Positions 1 through 5,987 of a stretch of DNA of 7,394 nt are shown piece after piece (within the stretch, counting starts at the first letter, position 1; each line of letters opens with the position of its first letter). The DNA is taken from contig SOJA01000208.1 in NCBI GenBank assembly GCA_004376975.1, forward strand, positions 1 to 7,394, in the 5' to 3' direction. The translations under genes were made by a program, and so were the position numbers. The notes beneath the pieces were generated by a model. It was not told the origin of the DNA. It made no database searches and was given only the letters and a program-made list of their open reading frames with translations. This DNA is from Candidatus Bathyarchaeota archaeon (lineage in GTDB: Archaea > Thermoproteota > Bathyarchaeia > Bathyarchaeales > UBA233).

Positions 1-1
1 T

Positions 2-1201
2 CACCTCTACGGATATGGGGAGATAATAACACCTGTCTTGGAGTCCTATGAGCTTTTAGCTGCAAAAGCTGGAGAAGAGATTCGCGTCAGAATGTACGCT
101 TTCAAGGATTTGGGTGGACGCAAGGTTGCTTTAAGACCAGAGTTTACAGCTTCTGTGGCGAGACTGGTTGCAATGACTCTGAGAAATGAGCCTAAGCCGT
201 TGCGAATGTTTTCTGTGGGAAGCCTCTACCGATATGATGAGCCTCAACAAGGCCGGTTCAGAGAGTTCTGGCAGTCAAACTATGAATTGATGGGTTCAAG
301 CAGGCCTGAGGCAGATGTTGAAATAATAATGCTAACCAATGATTTAATTAAGACTGTAGGGCTGAAAAATCATGTTTTCAAAGTTGGACATGTCGGGGTT
401 TTAAGAGGGATTCTAAACCAAGAAGAAGTTGAAGATCAAGTTCAAAATGAAATTATGCAGTTGATGGATAAAAAAGAGTATGAGAATGCTCTTAGAGTGG
501 TTGAAAAGGCTGAAGCATCTGAAGAATGCTTGTCAACCCTTCGAAAACTCGTGAAATATAAAGGCAACAAGTTCTCTGAAGTTCTGAACAAGATGGAAAC
601 GAGTGTTGATGGATATGAGACTGCCGTTGACGCTGTGAGAAATCTCCACGAGATTCTTAAGCTTGTTTCAGAAAGCGAAAAGAGCATCGACATAACTGTT
701 GAAGCTGGTTTTGCCAGAGGACTTGAGTATTACACTGGAATGGTTTTTGAAGTGTACGTTCCAGAGATGAACATAGCCCTAGGTGGCGGCGGAAGATATG
801 ACCGGCTAATCGAGATGTTTGGAGGCGAGCCTATGCCCGCGGTTGGTGTTGCTCATGGATTGGATAGAATAATGTTGGCGAAGCAGAAACAGAAGACTGC
901 GCTGAAGATGAAGAAGGAAAAAACGGTTGCGGTCATTCCTATCACAGAGGAGTTGAAGGGGGAAGCGTTGAGGATTTCTCGAATGCTTAGGGATGCGGAG
1001 ATACCAGTTGAATTGGAAGTTATGGGGCGAAAGGTGGCAAAGGCTTTGGAGGATGCAGATAGAAGGAAGTTGGGCTACGCGATAATTGTGGGAGAAAGAG
1101 AGCTGAAAGAAAGAGCAGTTGTAGTTAAAAACCTGAGGAAAAGAGAGCAGAAAACCGTGAAAATTGAAAACTTGGCAGAAGCAATAAAGGATAAACTGTG
1201 A
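2..1201 (+). CDS. hisS: Histidyl-tRNA synthetase, 5'-truncated by the window edge
   Basis: Class II aminoacyl-tRNA synthetase that charges tRNA-His with histidine in the cytoplasm. The frame is open from base 2 without a start codon and its first residues (HLYGYGEIITPVLE) already belong to motif 1, so about 25-30 N-terminal residues lie outside the window. Of 399 visible residues, motif 2 (RYDEPQQGRFREFWQ) is at about 76-91, the histidine-specific ARGLEYYTGMVFE at about 237-249, GGGGRYDRL at about 261-269 and motif 3 (VGVAHGLDRIML) at about 281-292. The last ~95 residues form the alpha/beta anticodon-binding domain. The TTG at 38 is inside motif 1 and is not the start. The stop is TGA at 1199-1201. 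The catalytic motifs look intact. HisZ paralogues usually lack the anticodon-binding domain, so true HisRS is much more likely. Confidence 0.96.
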   Translation, partial: HLYGYGEIITPVLESYELLAAKAGEEIRVRMYAFKDLGGRKVALRPEFTASVARLVAMTLRNEPKPLRMFSVGSLYRYDEPQQGRFREFWQSNYELMGSSRPEADVEIIMLTNDLIKTVGLKNHVFKVGHVGVLRGILNQEEVEDQVQNEIMQLMDKKEYENALRVVEKAEASEECLSTLRKLVKYKGNKFSEVLNKMETSVDGYETAVDAVRNLHEILKLVSESEKSIDITVEAGFARGLEYYTGMVFEVYVPEMNIALGGGGRYDRLIEMFGGEPMPAVGVAHGLDRIMLAKQKQKTALKMKKEKTVAVIPITEELKGEALRISRMLRDAEIPVELEVMGRKVAKALEDADRRKLGYAIIVGERELKERAVVVKNLRKREQKTVKIENLAEAIKDKL

Positions 1202-1282
1202 CATTAGCGCACGCAGCAATTACCCCTGATGATTACAGAAGCAACGAATAAAGAAAAGAGATTCACTAGTGTGCTTACAATA

Positions 1283-1406
1283 GAAAAAAGAGGGGAGTTA
1301 GGCGGGAGGAATCGCCAAGTATGGTTGGTTCAAATCCCATTCCACGCGTACTTTTGGGCTTTATCTTCGTTTTCCACAAGTGGGCGCTAAGATTTAAGAA
1401 TGGAAG
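1283..1406. repeat. Intergenic repeat copy 1 (A-run/G-run block plus CCACAAG block)
   Basis: This is the first of four related intergenic segments. The 5' block starts GAAAAAAGAGGGG (1283-1295) and continues with CGGGAGGAATCGCC (1303-1316) and TATGG (1320-1324). These correspond to similar words in the copies at 2238, 4329 and 6324. The 3' block contains TTCCACAAG (1372-1380), then CTAAGATTTAAG (1387-1398) and TGGAAG (1401-1406). It parallels the CCACAAG / TATA / CTGAAG order of the copies at 2371-2405 and 6424-6457, with a few extra bases. It is the most diverged of the three bipartite copies. ATTTAAG at 1392-1398 is placed as a TATA-like element about 50 bp before the SDR start. Strand is not assigned. 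Confidence 0.4.
1292..1346 (+). other. tRNA-like fragment without an anticodon arm
   Basis: GGTTCAAATCCC (1327-1338) has the form of a tRNA T-arm. GGGGAGT (1292-1298) could pair with ATTCCAC (1339-1345) at six of seven positions, including one G-T wobble. TA (1299-1300) is followed by a possible D-stem, GGCG (1301-1304) with CGCC (1313-1316). Only about seven bases separate the D-like and T-like arms, so no anticodon arm fits, and the T-stem is only two or three pairs in this register. It is not a functional standard tRNA. It may be a decayed or partly deleted tRNA, or chance structure within the intergenic repeat it lies in. Confidence 0.25.
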
Positions 1407-1443
1407 CGAATATTCAAACGTGAGCTTGAGAGAGGTGTTTGAA

Positions 1444-2196
1444 GTGAAAGAAAGAAAAGTTGCCATAGTTACTGGAAGCACTAATGGCGGTGCTGGAAGA
1501 AGCATTGCTCTGGCTCTCGCGAGGGAAGGCTTCAACATTGTTATTAACAATAGAAAGGATGAAAAAGCAGCTTCAGAAGTTGCGAACTCCGTGCAAAAAT
1601 ATGGTGTTGAAGCGCGGATAATCCATGCGGACATCACCAATCCGCAACAAGTAGAAGCGCTTATCAAAGAAACAGTTGATTATTTTGGCCATATCGACGT
1701 TTTCGTGATCAACCCTGGAGGAGAATGGAAGCCTTGCGACCTAGCCGAAACCGACATAGAATTCGTCAGAGAGACGTTGGATGCTGAGACGATTAGCGTG
1801 TTCATCTGTTGCAAATACGTCCTACCAGTGATGAGAAAACAAGGATCAGGGCGCATAATACTCACTAGTATGGAGAATACCGATCTTCCAATTGTTCATT
1901 CATGGGCTCCTTACGATTACATCTTAGGCAAATCGACTCGAACATATCTTGCAAGAGTAATTGGAGAACGAGAAAAAGAACATGGAATAACTGTTAACGC
2001 TGTTTGTCCAACGGCTTTCCCACATATCACTAAAAAAGAAGCCATTGCAATGAACGAAAACCACAAGGAGTGGATCAACAGGAAAAAAGCTATGCCACAA
2101 GATATCGCGGAAGCAGTAGTATACTTGACCTCAGAAGCAGGGCGATTCGTTACTTGCAGCATCCTTCAGATAAGAGAGGTTAAACAAGCGCACTAG
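1444..2196 (+). CDS. Short-chain dehydrogenase/reductase (SDR), C-terminus probably frameshifted
   Basis: Predicted cytosolic NAD(P)(H)-dependent oxidoreductase with a Rossmann fold, 250 residues, resembling FabG-type SDRs. The substrate cannot be inferred. The GTG at 1444 is chosen because AGAGGTG (1431-1437) is a good Shine-Dalgarno six bases upstream and translation then begins directly at beta-strand 1 (KERKVAIVTGS). The frame is open back to 1321, but that part overlaps the tRNA-like fragment and has no SDR character. Visible features are the glycine motif TGSTNGGAGR (10-19, one residue longer than TGxxxGxG), HADIT (61-65), INPGG (89-93, replacing NNAG), Ser142, the catalytic Y159xxxK163, and VNAVCPT (184-190). 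The tetrad Asn on helix 4 is not obvious. The end is odd: after RFVT the family normally has a G and a terminal GG, but this protein reads CSILQIREVKQAH. One extra base near 2176 would restore QIRGG and a stop at 2181-2183. Confidence 0.88.
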   Translation: MKERKVAIVTGSTNGGAGRSIALALAREGFNIVINNRKDEKAASEVANSVQKYGVEARIIHADITNPQQVEALIKETVDYFGHIDVFVINPGGEWKPCDLAETDIEFVRETLDAETISVFICCKYVLPVMRKQGSGRIILTSMENTDLPIVHSWAPYDYILGKSTRTYLARVIGEREKEHGITVNAVCPTAFPHITKKEAIAMNENHKEWINRKKAMPQDIAEAVVYLTSEAGRFVTCSILQIREVKQAH

Positions 2197-2237
2197 TTCT
2201 ATAAATTCAGGCAAACTGCAAAGAATCTTCAGTGCTA

Positions 2238-2405
2238 GAAAAAACGGGGTTTTGCGGGGTAGCTCCACGTGGTATGGATTTCAATTCTGCTATGCCAGTC
2301 ATTGTTTCATTTGGATAGTTATTGGAATAGCTTTCTGGTTTTGCTGGGTGCAGCGATCAATCAGGGGTGGATTGAAGTTTCTTCCACAAGCTATAAGAAC
2401 TGAAG
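2238..2405. repeat. Intergenic repeat copy 2 (longest copy)
   Basis: The 5' block is GAAAAAACGGGGTTTTGCGG (2238-2257), followed by CTCCACGTGG and TATGG. It matches copy 4 (6324) in GAAAAAA-GGG-TTTTG-(C/T)GGG and in the later CTAC/CCAC..GTGG words. A middle part near 2310-2330 (CATTTGGATAGTTATTGG) resembles TTTTGGATTATGAGCATTGG in copy 4. The 3' block at 2371-2405 matches 6424-6457 with two substitutions and one indel over 35 positions. Copy 2 has about 35 bp more than copy 4 between the blocks. CTTCAGT (2227-2233) just outside the 5' end is the inverse of ACTGAAG (2399-2405) at the 3' end, giving a possible short terminal inverted repeat. No ORF of note lies within it. Confidence 0.6.
2374..2398 (+). 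promoter_or_regulatory. Putative promoter/operator of the beta-helix gene
   Basis: The perfect 4-bp inverted repeat GAAG-TTT-CTTC (2374-2384) is followed by CACAAG and then CTATAAG (2391-2397), a TATA-like box. Its distance to the ATG at 2440 allows initiation near 2418-2420 and a leader of about 20 bases containing GTGAT (2430-2434) as ribosome-binding site. The same arrangement stands before the LLM oxidoreductase gene. The promoter assignment is inferred from spacing, and the palindrome as regulator site is speculative. Confidence 0.4.
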
Positions 2406-2439
2406 CAAATATACAGTGAAATTTGTCAAGTGATATTGT

Positions 2440-4290
2440 ATGAAGGCAAAAGGTGTTTTGGTAGCAGGTTTTGTTCTAGTTCTCATAGGAGTGTTAAGTG
2501 CAACACTTAAAATTCATAAAGTTGAGGCAGGTACTTTAATCTATATTAGAGAAGATGGTGCCATTGAACCATCGGCTGCAAATATCACCACTTCCGACTA
2601 CGTCACCTATAACTTCACAGGTAACAACAATGGTCGCCTTATAATAGAAAGAGGCAATATTGTGGTTGATGGATTTGGGTATACACTTGAAGGAACGAAC
2701 TTTGAAGACGGGATATCTTTCAGTGATATATCCAACGTCACAATCAAGGATTTAGATATTAGAAAATTTAACTGTGGCATCAACATCTACAACTCTTCAA
2801 ACAACAAGTTGTATGGAAACTGCATAGCAGACAACAATGATCATGGTCTTTACGTCTCACATTCTTCAAATGATGTGATCTATGAAAATAATGTAACGAA
2901 CAATGGAGGCTACTTTTACACAGGATACTCTTCCATCTACATAGTACACTCTTTTAATACTGCTATTTTTCTGAACAATATAACAGAAAACAGTCACCTT
3001 GATGGCATCAAACTCTGGGGTTCCTCAAACAACACTATCTACGAGAACAACATATCAGACAATTACCATGGCATTCGCTTCTTCTCCAGTAACAACAACT
3101 GTTTCTTTGGAAACAACATAACTGCAAGTGCCTATGAAGGAATATCCCTCTTCACTTCTTCGAACAACACTCTTTACAACAATCTGCTGACTGGTAACAA
3201 ATATGGATTAGACGTTTATGGAGAAAATTTGAGCCATTACTTGAATGACATTAACACATCAAATCTTATTGATGAGAAACCAATCTACTACCTAATCAAC
3301 ATACATAATGAAACGATTGAACACTCAGCTTATCCAGATATAGGATACTTGGCTTTAGTGAACTCAACCAATGTATATCTTAAAAACCTAAACCTGAGGA
3401 ACAACAGTCAAGGGCTTCTGTTTGCATACACAAACAACTCAAGAATTGCAGAAAGTAACATAGCTAACAATTATGATGGCTTAGTACTGTTCAGCTCCTT
3501 CAACAACACCATCTATGGAAACACTATAAATGGAAATGACTATCAAGGAATCTATCTTTGGGGATATTCAGACAACAACAGAATATTAGAGAACAGCATC
3601 ATAAGCAATTATTATCAAGGTATTTATCTTAGTGATTCGTCAAATAACACTCTTTACGGAAATACTTTGGCACACAGTGAATACGCCATTGAACTGGATG
3701 GTTCGTACAACTGTATTTACCTTAACAACTTCGTAAATAACACACAGCAGGTTGATTCATATGACTTTGTGAACTTTTGGGATAATGGTTTTGAAGGGAA
3801 CTACTGGAGTGACTACAACGGAACGGATACTACTGATGATGGTGTTGGTGAGGATCCATATTATATCGATTCAAACAATAATGACACTTATCCATTAATG
3901 GGTATGTTTCATAGTTTCAACACTACTTTAGAAACGCATGTGAACGTCATTTCTAACTCTACCCTTGATGGCTTTCAGTATTTCAACTCTATCAACACAA
4001 TCAACTTGCTTGTCTCCAACTCGTCTGCAGATCAGACGTTTGGGTTCTGCAGAATTTGTATCCCTCACACTTTAATGAACGAAACATACTATGTTACTGT
4101 AAATGGTACAGAACCACTCTATGTTAACTATAACGTCGCTGACAACGGAACTCACAGATGGATATACTTCACTTACGAACATTCAACACTCGAAATAGTA
4201 ATAATTCCAGAATTTCCATCACTCTTCATTGTGCCACTTTTTATGCTAACAACACTCATAGCAACAATAATCCACAAAAGAAAACACTAG
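2440..4290 (+). CDS. Secreted NosD-like right-handed beta-helix protein with C-terminal membrane anchor
   Basis: A 616-residue cell-surface protein of the NosD/CASH parallel beta-helix type. Residues 1-30 form a signal peptide (basic start, hydrophobic core 5-21). Residues ~60-435 carry degenerate repeats of about 22-24 residues built on SSNNT(I/L)YGN..N....GI.L, as expected for coils of a beta-helix. An insert at ~260-320 has the archaeal NosD-like sequence DEKPIYYLINI. FWDNGFEGNYWSDYNG (446-461) and DGVGEDPYYID (467-477) are typical closing motifs of these proteins. A beta-rich domain (~495-588) precedes PEFPS (590-594), a hydrophobic segment (~595-611) and the tail HKRKH. There are very many N-x-S/T sequons, so heavy N-glycosylation is likely. 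The ligand is unknown. Relatives are annotated as copper-binding or carbohydrate-binding or degrading, but no catalytic residues can be assigned. The ATG is supported by GTGAT five bases upstream. No nos genes are nearby, so the NosD name is structural only. Confidence 0.9.
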   Translation: MKAKGVLVAGFVLVLIGVLSATLKIHKVEAGTLIYIREDGAIEPSAANITTSDYVTYNFTGNNNGRLIIERGNIVVDGFGYTLEGTNFEDGISFSDISNVTIKDLDIRKFNCGINIYNSSNNKLYGNCIADNNDHGLYVSHSSNDVIYENNVTNNGGYFYTGYSSIYIVHSFNTAIFLNNITENSHLDGIKLWGSSNNTIYENNISDNYHGIRFFSSNNNCFFGNNITASAYEGISLFTSSNNTLYNNLLTGNKYGLDVYGENLSHYLNDINTSNLIDEKPIYYLINIHNETIEHSAYPDIGYLALVNSTNVYLKNLNLRNNSQGLLFAYTNNSRIAESNIANNYDGLVLFSSFNNTIYGNTINGNDYQGIYLWGYSDNNRILENSIISNYYQGIYLSDSSNNTLYGNTLAHSEYAIELDGSYNCIYLNNFVNNTQQVDSYDFVNFWDNGFEGNYWSDYNGTDTTDDGVGEDPYYIDSNNNDTYPLMGMFHSFNTTLETHVNVISNSTLDGFQYFNSINTINLLVSNSSADQTFGFCRICIPHTLMNETYYVTVNGTEPLYVNYNVADNGTHRWIYFTYEHSTLEIVIIPEFPSLFIVPLFMLTTLIATIIHKRKH

Positions 4291-4328
4291 CACAAATAGA
4301 AACTAGGCTACAAACCCAAGCATCACAT

Positions 4329-4340
4329 AAAAAAAAGGGG
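4329..4340 (-). terminator. C4-T8 tract, likely transcription terminator of the methyltransferase-nip7 operon
   Basis: Read on the minus strand this is CCCC followed by eight T residues, 66-77 bases past the nip7 stop. Archaeal polymerase terminates at T-rich non-template tracts, and no strong hairpin is needed. No comparable T-run follows the converging beta-helix gene on the plus strand. It coincides with the start of repeat copy 3, so the other copies (T6-T7 on the minus strand) may share this property. Confidence 0.5.
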
Positions 4341-4375
4341 CCTTCGGGAGATATCGCTACTTCCGTGTGCTGGAA
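4329..4375. repeat. Intergenic repeat copy 3 (5' block only)
   Basis: A8 plus GGGG (4329-4340) is followed by CCTTCGGGAGATATCGCTAC (4341-4360) and GTGTGCTGG (4365-4373). Compared with copy 4, GGG, TCGGGAGATATC / TGTGGGTGACATC, then CTAC / CTAC and GTG align in order. CGGGAGATATCGC also resembles CGGGAGGAATCGC in copy 1. The CCACAAG block is absent here. This copy lies between convergent genes, unlike the other three, which are upstream of plus-strand genes. Confidence 0.35.
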
Positions 4376-4405
4376 CCAATGAAGGAGTGAACGTAGTCCA
4401 AATTG

Positions 4406-4870
4406 TTATTTCTCTCTTCTTAGGAAGTCTCCTATATCCAAAATGTTCTTTATGACAACTCCTTTTTGTTCTTTGTCTAGGCTGTATAGTATTTTGCCGA
4501 AGCCTAGGCATTCGCCGTGCTGGTTTAGGATTAATGTGTAATCGCCTTTTCTTTTTGAACCGGTGACTTTTGTTATTCCTTGTTTGAAAATGTCTCTTCC
4601 GCAGATGAAAAGCCATTCTGTCTTTTTGTCAACTATTGTCTTGCTTGCCTTATTCTTTGCGATCATTCTTAAGAGGTTGAAGCTTGGGAAGAATCTTCCA
4701 TTCTTGGTTTTTCCAAGGTAGATTCCTGCGTATAAGAAGCCTTTTGGGGTTAACCTCTTCAAATTCTCGTTCAGAAGAAAGTATCTGCTCTGTTTTTCCA
4801 TTATTAGTTTTCTGTTTAGGTTGATTCTTGTCTGAAATCGGCTTACAAAATCTATTATCTGCTTCATCAT
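4406..4870 (-). CDS. Nip7-like ribosome biogenesis protein with C-terminal PUA domain
   Basis: A 154-residue homologue of Nip7, an RNA-binding factor for large-subunit biogenesis in eukaryotes. An archaeal Nip7 is reported to bind U-rich RNA and to affect exosome activity. The N-terminal half (1-~78) is the alpha/beta pre-PUA domain, with KGFLYAGIYLGKTKNGRFFP at 43-62. The C-terminal ~75 residues are the PUA domain: EWLFICGRDIFKQGITKVTG (85-104), GECLGFGKI (119-127) and DIGDFLRREK (145-154). These align well with the human Nip7 end (FLYGNHVLKSG, PLGFG, DIGEYVR). Length is typical. The frame is open to a GTG at 4876, but the ATG at 4870 overlaps the methyltransferase TGA as ATGA, a usual sign of translational coupling. 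A second ATG follows at 4867. No strong Shine-Dalgarno is seen. Identification is confident at family level. Confidence 0.88.
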   Translation of the reverse strand: MMKQIIDFVSRFQTRINLNRKLIMEKQSRYFLLNENLKRLTPKGFLYAGIYLGKTKNGRFFPSFNLLRMIAKNKASKTIVDKKTEWLFICGRDIFKQGITKVTGSKRKGDYTLILNQHGECLGFGKILYSLDKEQKGVVIKNILDIGDFLRREK

Positions 4871-5754
4871 GTGCACACACGTTTTTTTAGTTTACAGACG
4901 AAGAATCCTTGAGTTTGTCCAGGCCATATTCTTCTGCAATATTCTATTGTGCTGTTTAATTGTTTTCCGAAGATGTTTGTTGATGCTTTTTCTCCGTAAC
5001 AGTTGATTTGTTCAGTTTGCAGATTCAAGTTTTCTATTGCCCAATCAATGTTTAGCTCGTTCTCTTCTGGCTCCAGCGAGCATGTTGCATAAACTATTTC
5101 TCCGTGATCCTTCAGGATTCTAGTCGCTTCAGCTAATATCCTCTTTTGGAGTTCTGCGTTTTTCTTCACATCCTTCAATGTCCTCTTCATAAACCAATCT
5201 CTGTCTGTTACGAAATTGCCTGAGCATGGAACGTCTAGAAGTATTCGGTTAAACTTCATTTCTAGCTGTGAAGCGTGCGTTGCGTCCATGTGATAAACTA
5301 TTGTGTTTTCTACGCGGCACCGTTCTAGATTGTTTGATAATGCGATCAATCTTCGTTTTTTAGTGTCTAGAGCAATTATTGCACCTGTATTCTGCATTGA
5401 GTCAGCTAGTTGAACAGTTTTTCCTCCTGGAGCTGCGCAAGCATCCAACACTATTTTGTCTTTTAATCTTGTGAATAATGTTGCTGGAATTTGGGCAGCC
5501 GCCTCTTGGATTGAGTACAAGCCTAGAAGATATTCTGAGGTAGCTCCAACAGAAAATTCTGATTTACATATCCAGTAACCCTTCTCCAAGAACGGAATCT
5601 TTTGAAGCTTCACCCCTAATGACACTAATCTTCTTGCAACGTCTGTTTTCATCGTGTTTGTAGAGTTTACTCTGACAGCTTGTCTTGGCTTAACATCCCT
5701 GTATTTCCAGCCCAATTCTTCATAACGAGCGACAAAAAATTCTCTACCAGACAT
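4867..5754 (-). CDS. RsmB/NOP2/NSUN-family RNA cytosine-C5 methyltransferase
   Basis: A 295-residue S-adenosylmethionine-dependent m5C RNA methyltransferase. Residues ~65-90 hold the family entry motif (SVGATSEYLLGLYSIQEAAA). DACAAPGGKT (104-113) is the SAM-binding motif I, Asp130 and Asp157 sit at the expected SAM-contact positions, and DVPCSG (174-179) contains the PC cysteine (Cys177) used for product release. ATCSLEPEENE (223-233) contains the TC cysteine (Cys225) that forms the covalent adduct with C6. RIWPGQTQGFFVCKL (275-289) is the closing strand. All catalytic motifs are intact. The size and lack of a separate N-terminal domain resemble archaeal Trm4-type enzymes, which methylate tRNA. 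Coupling with Nip7, the partner of eukaryotic Nop2, makes 23S rRNA an equally good target. The ATG at 5754 is supported by a TATA-like box at leaderless spacing. Confidence 0.93.
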   Translation of the reverse strand: MSGREFFVARYEELGWKYRDVKPRQAVRVNSTNTMKTDVARRLVSLGVKLQKIPFLEKGYWICKSEFSVGATSEYLLGLYSIQEAAAQIPATLFTRLKDKIVLDACAAPGGKTVQLADSMQNTGAIIALDTKKRRLIALSNNLERCRVENTIVYHMDATHASQLEMKFNRILLDVPCSGNFVTDRDWFMKRTLKDVKKNAELQKRILAEATRILKDHGEIVYATCSLEPEENELNIDWAIENLNLQTEQINCYGEKASTNIFGKQLNSTIEYCRRIWPGQTQGFFVCKLKKRVCT

Positions 5755-5777
5755 TTACACTAAGTAAAAAAGCTAAA

Positions 5778-5785
5778 CATAAAAA
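5778..5785 (-). promoter_or_regulatory. TATA-like box of the methyltransferase-nip7 operon
   Basis: On the minus strand the sequence is TTTTTATG, centred about 27 bases upstream of the A of the ATG at 5754. With the usual archaeal spacing, transcription would start at or within a few bases of the start codon. This agrees with the lack of a Shine-Dalgarno before that ATG and suggests a leaderless mRNA. Confidence 0.5.
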
Positions 5786-5877
5786 CTTGGCGTTAACACA
5801 AAACTACATCACATTCAACGCATACACGGCACTCAAAAACTTCACTGATCTCATTCGGTTTTTCTTCCAGAATTAGG

Positions 5878-5952
5878 TGCGGCCGCCGGGATTTGAACCC
5901 GGGTCGTCAACGTGGCAGGCTGATGTCCTAAACCAGACTAGACTACGGCCGC
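5878..5952 (-). tRNA. tRNA-Gly (anticodon GCC)
   Basis: A 75-base gene that folds as a complete cloverleaf. The acceptor stem GCGGCCG (5952-5946) pairs with CGGCCGC (5885-5879), with discriminator A at 5878. The D-stem is GTCT/GGAC with a GG-containing loop. The anticodon stem TCAGC/GTTGA, with one G-T pair, carries the loop CTGCCAC, giving anticodon GCC. The T-arm is CCGGG-TTCAAAT-CCCGG. The next bases read CCT, so CCA is not encoded. There is no intron. It decodes GGC and, by wobble, GGU. AT-rich TATA-like stretches lie upstream at 5986-5993 and 5962-5969. An integrase remnant abuts its 5' side. Confidence 0.97.
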
Positions 5953-5987
5953 TGAGACTGGATTAAAAACACTTTACAGATGCTCAT

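Noticed and set aside
1228..1290. Possible C/D-box small RNA starting at TGATGA (1228-1233)
   Set aside because: No CTGA D box or D'/C' pair at suitable distance follows before the repeat, so the C box alone is not enough.
1327..1345. Attachment-site pair between the tRNA-like fragment and tRNA-Gly 3' end
   Set aside because: Only the common T-loop word TTCAAATCCC is shared. The acceptor sequences differ, so this is not a duplicated tRNA-Gly end.
1321..1443. N-terminal extension of the SDR frame back to the ATG at 1321
   Set aside because: These 41 residues have no SDR character and overlap the tRNA-like fragment, whereas GTG 1444 has a good Shine-Dalgarno and starts exactly at the first Rossmann strand.
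1275..1667. Minus-strand reading frame of 130 codons ending in a GFEPT-like peptide
   Set aside because: It is antisense to the SDR gene, and the GFEPT string is the usual artefact of reading a T-arm sequence backwards.
2440..4290. Tandem DNA repeat or CRISPR-like array within the beta-helix gene
   Set aside because: The periodicity is at protein level (degenerate SSNNT-type coils). The DNA units are not conserved, and there is no repeat-spacer pattern.
4323..4616. Minus-strand reading frame of 97 codons at the end of nip7
   Set aside because: It overlaps the well-supported Nip7 PUA domain in another frame and is very rich in Arg and Lys, typical of a shadow frame.
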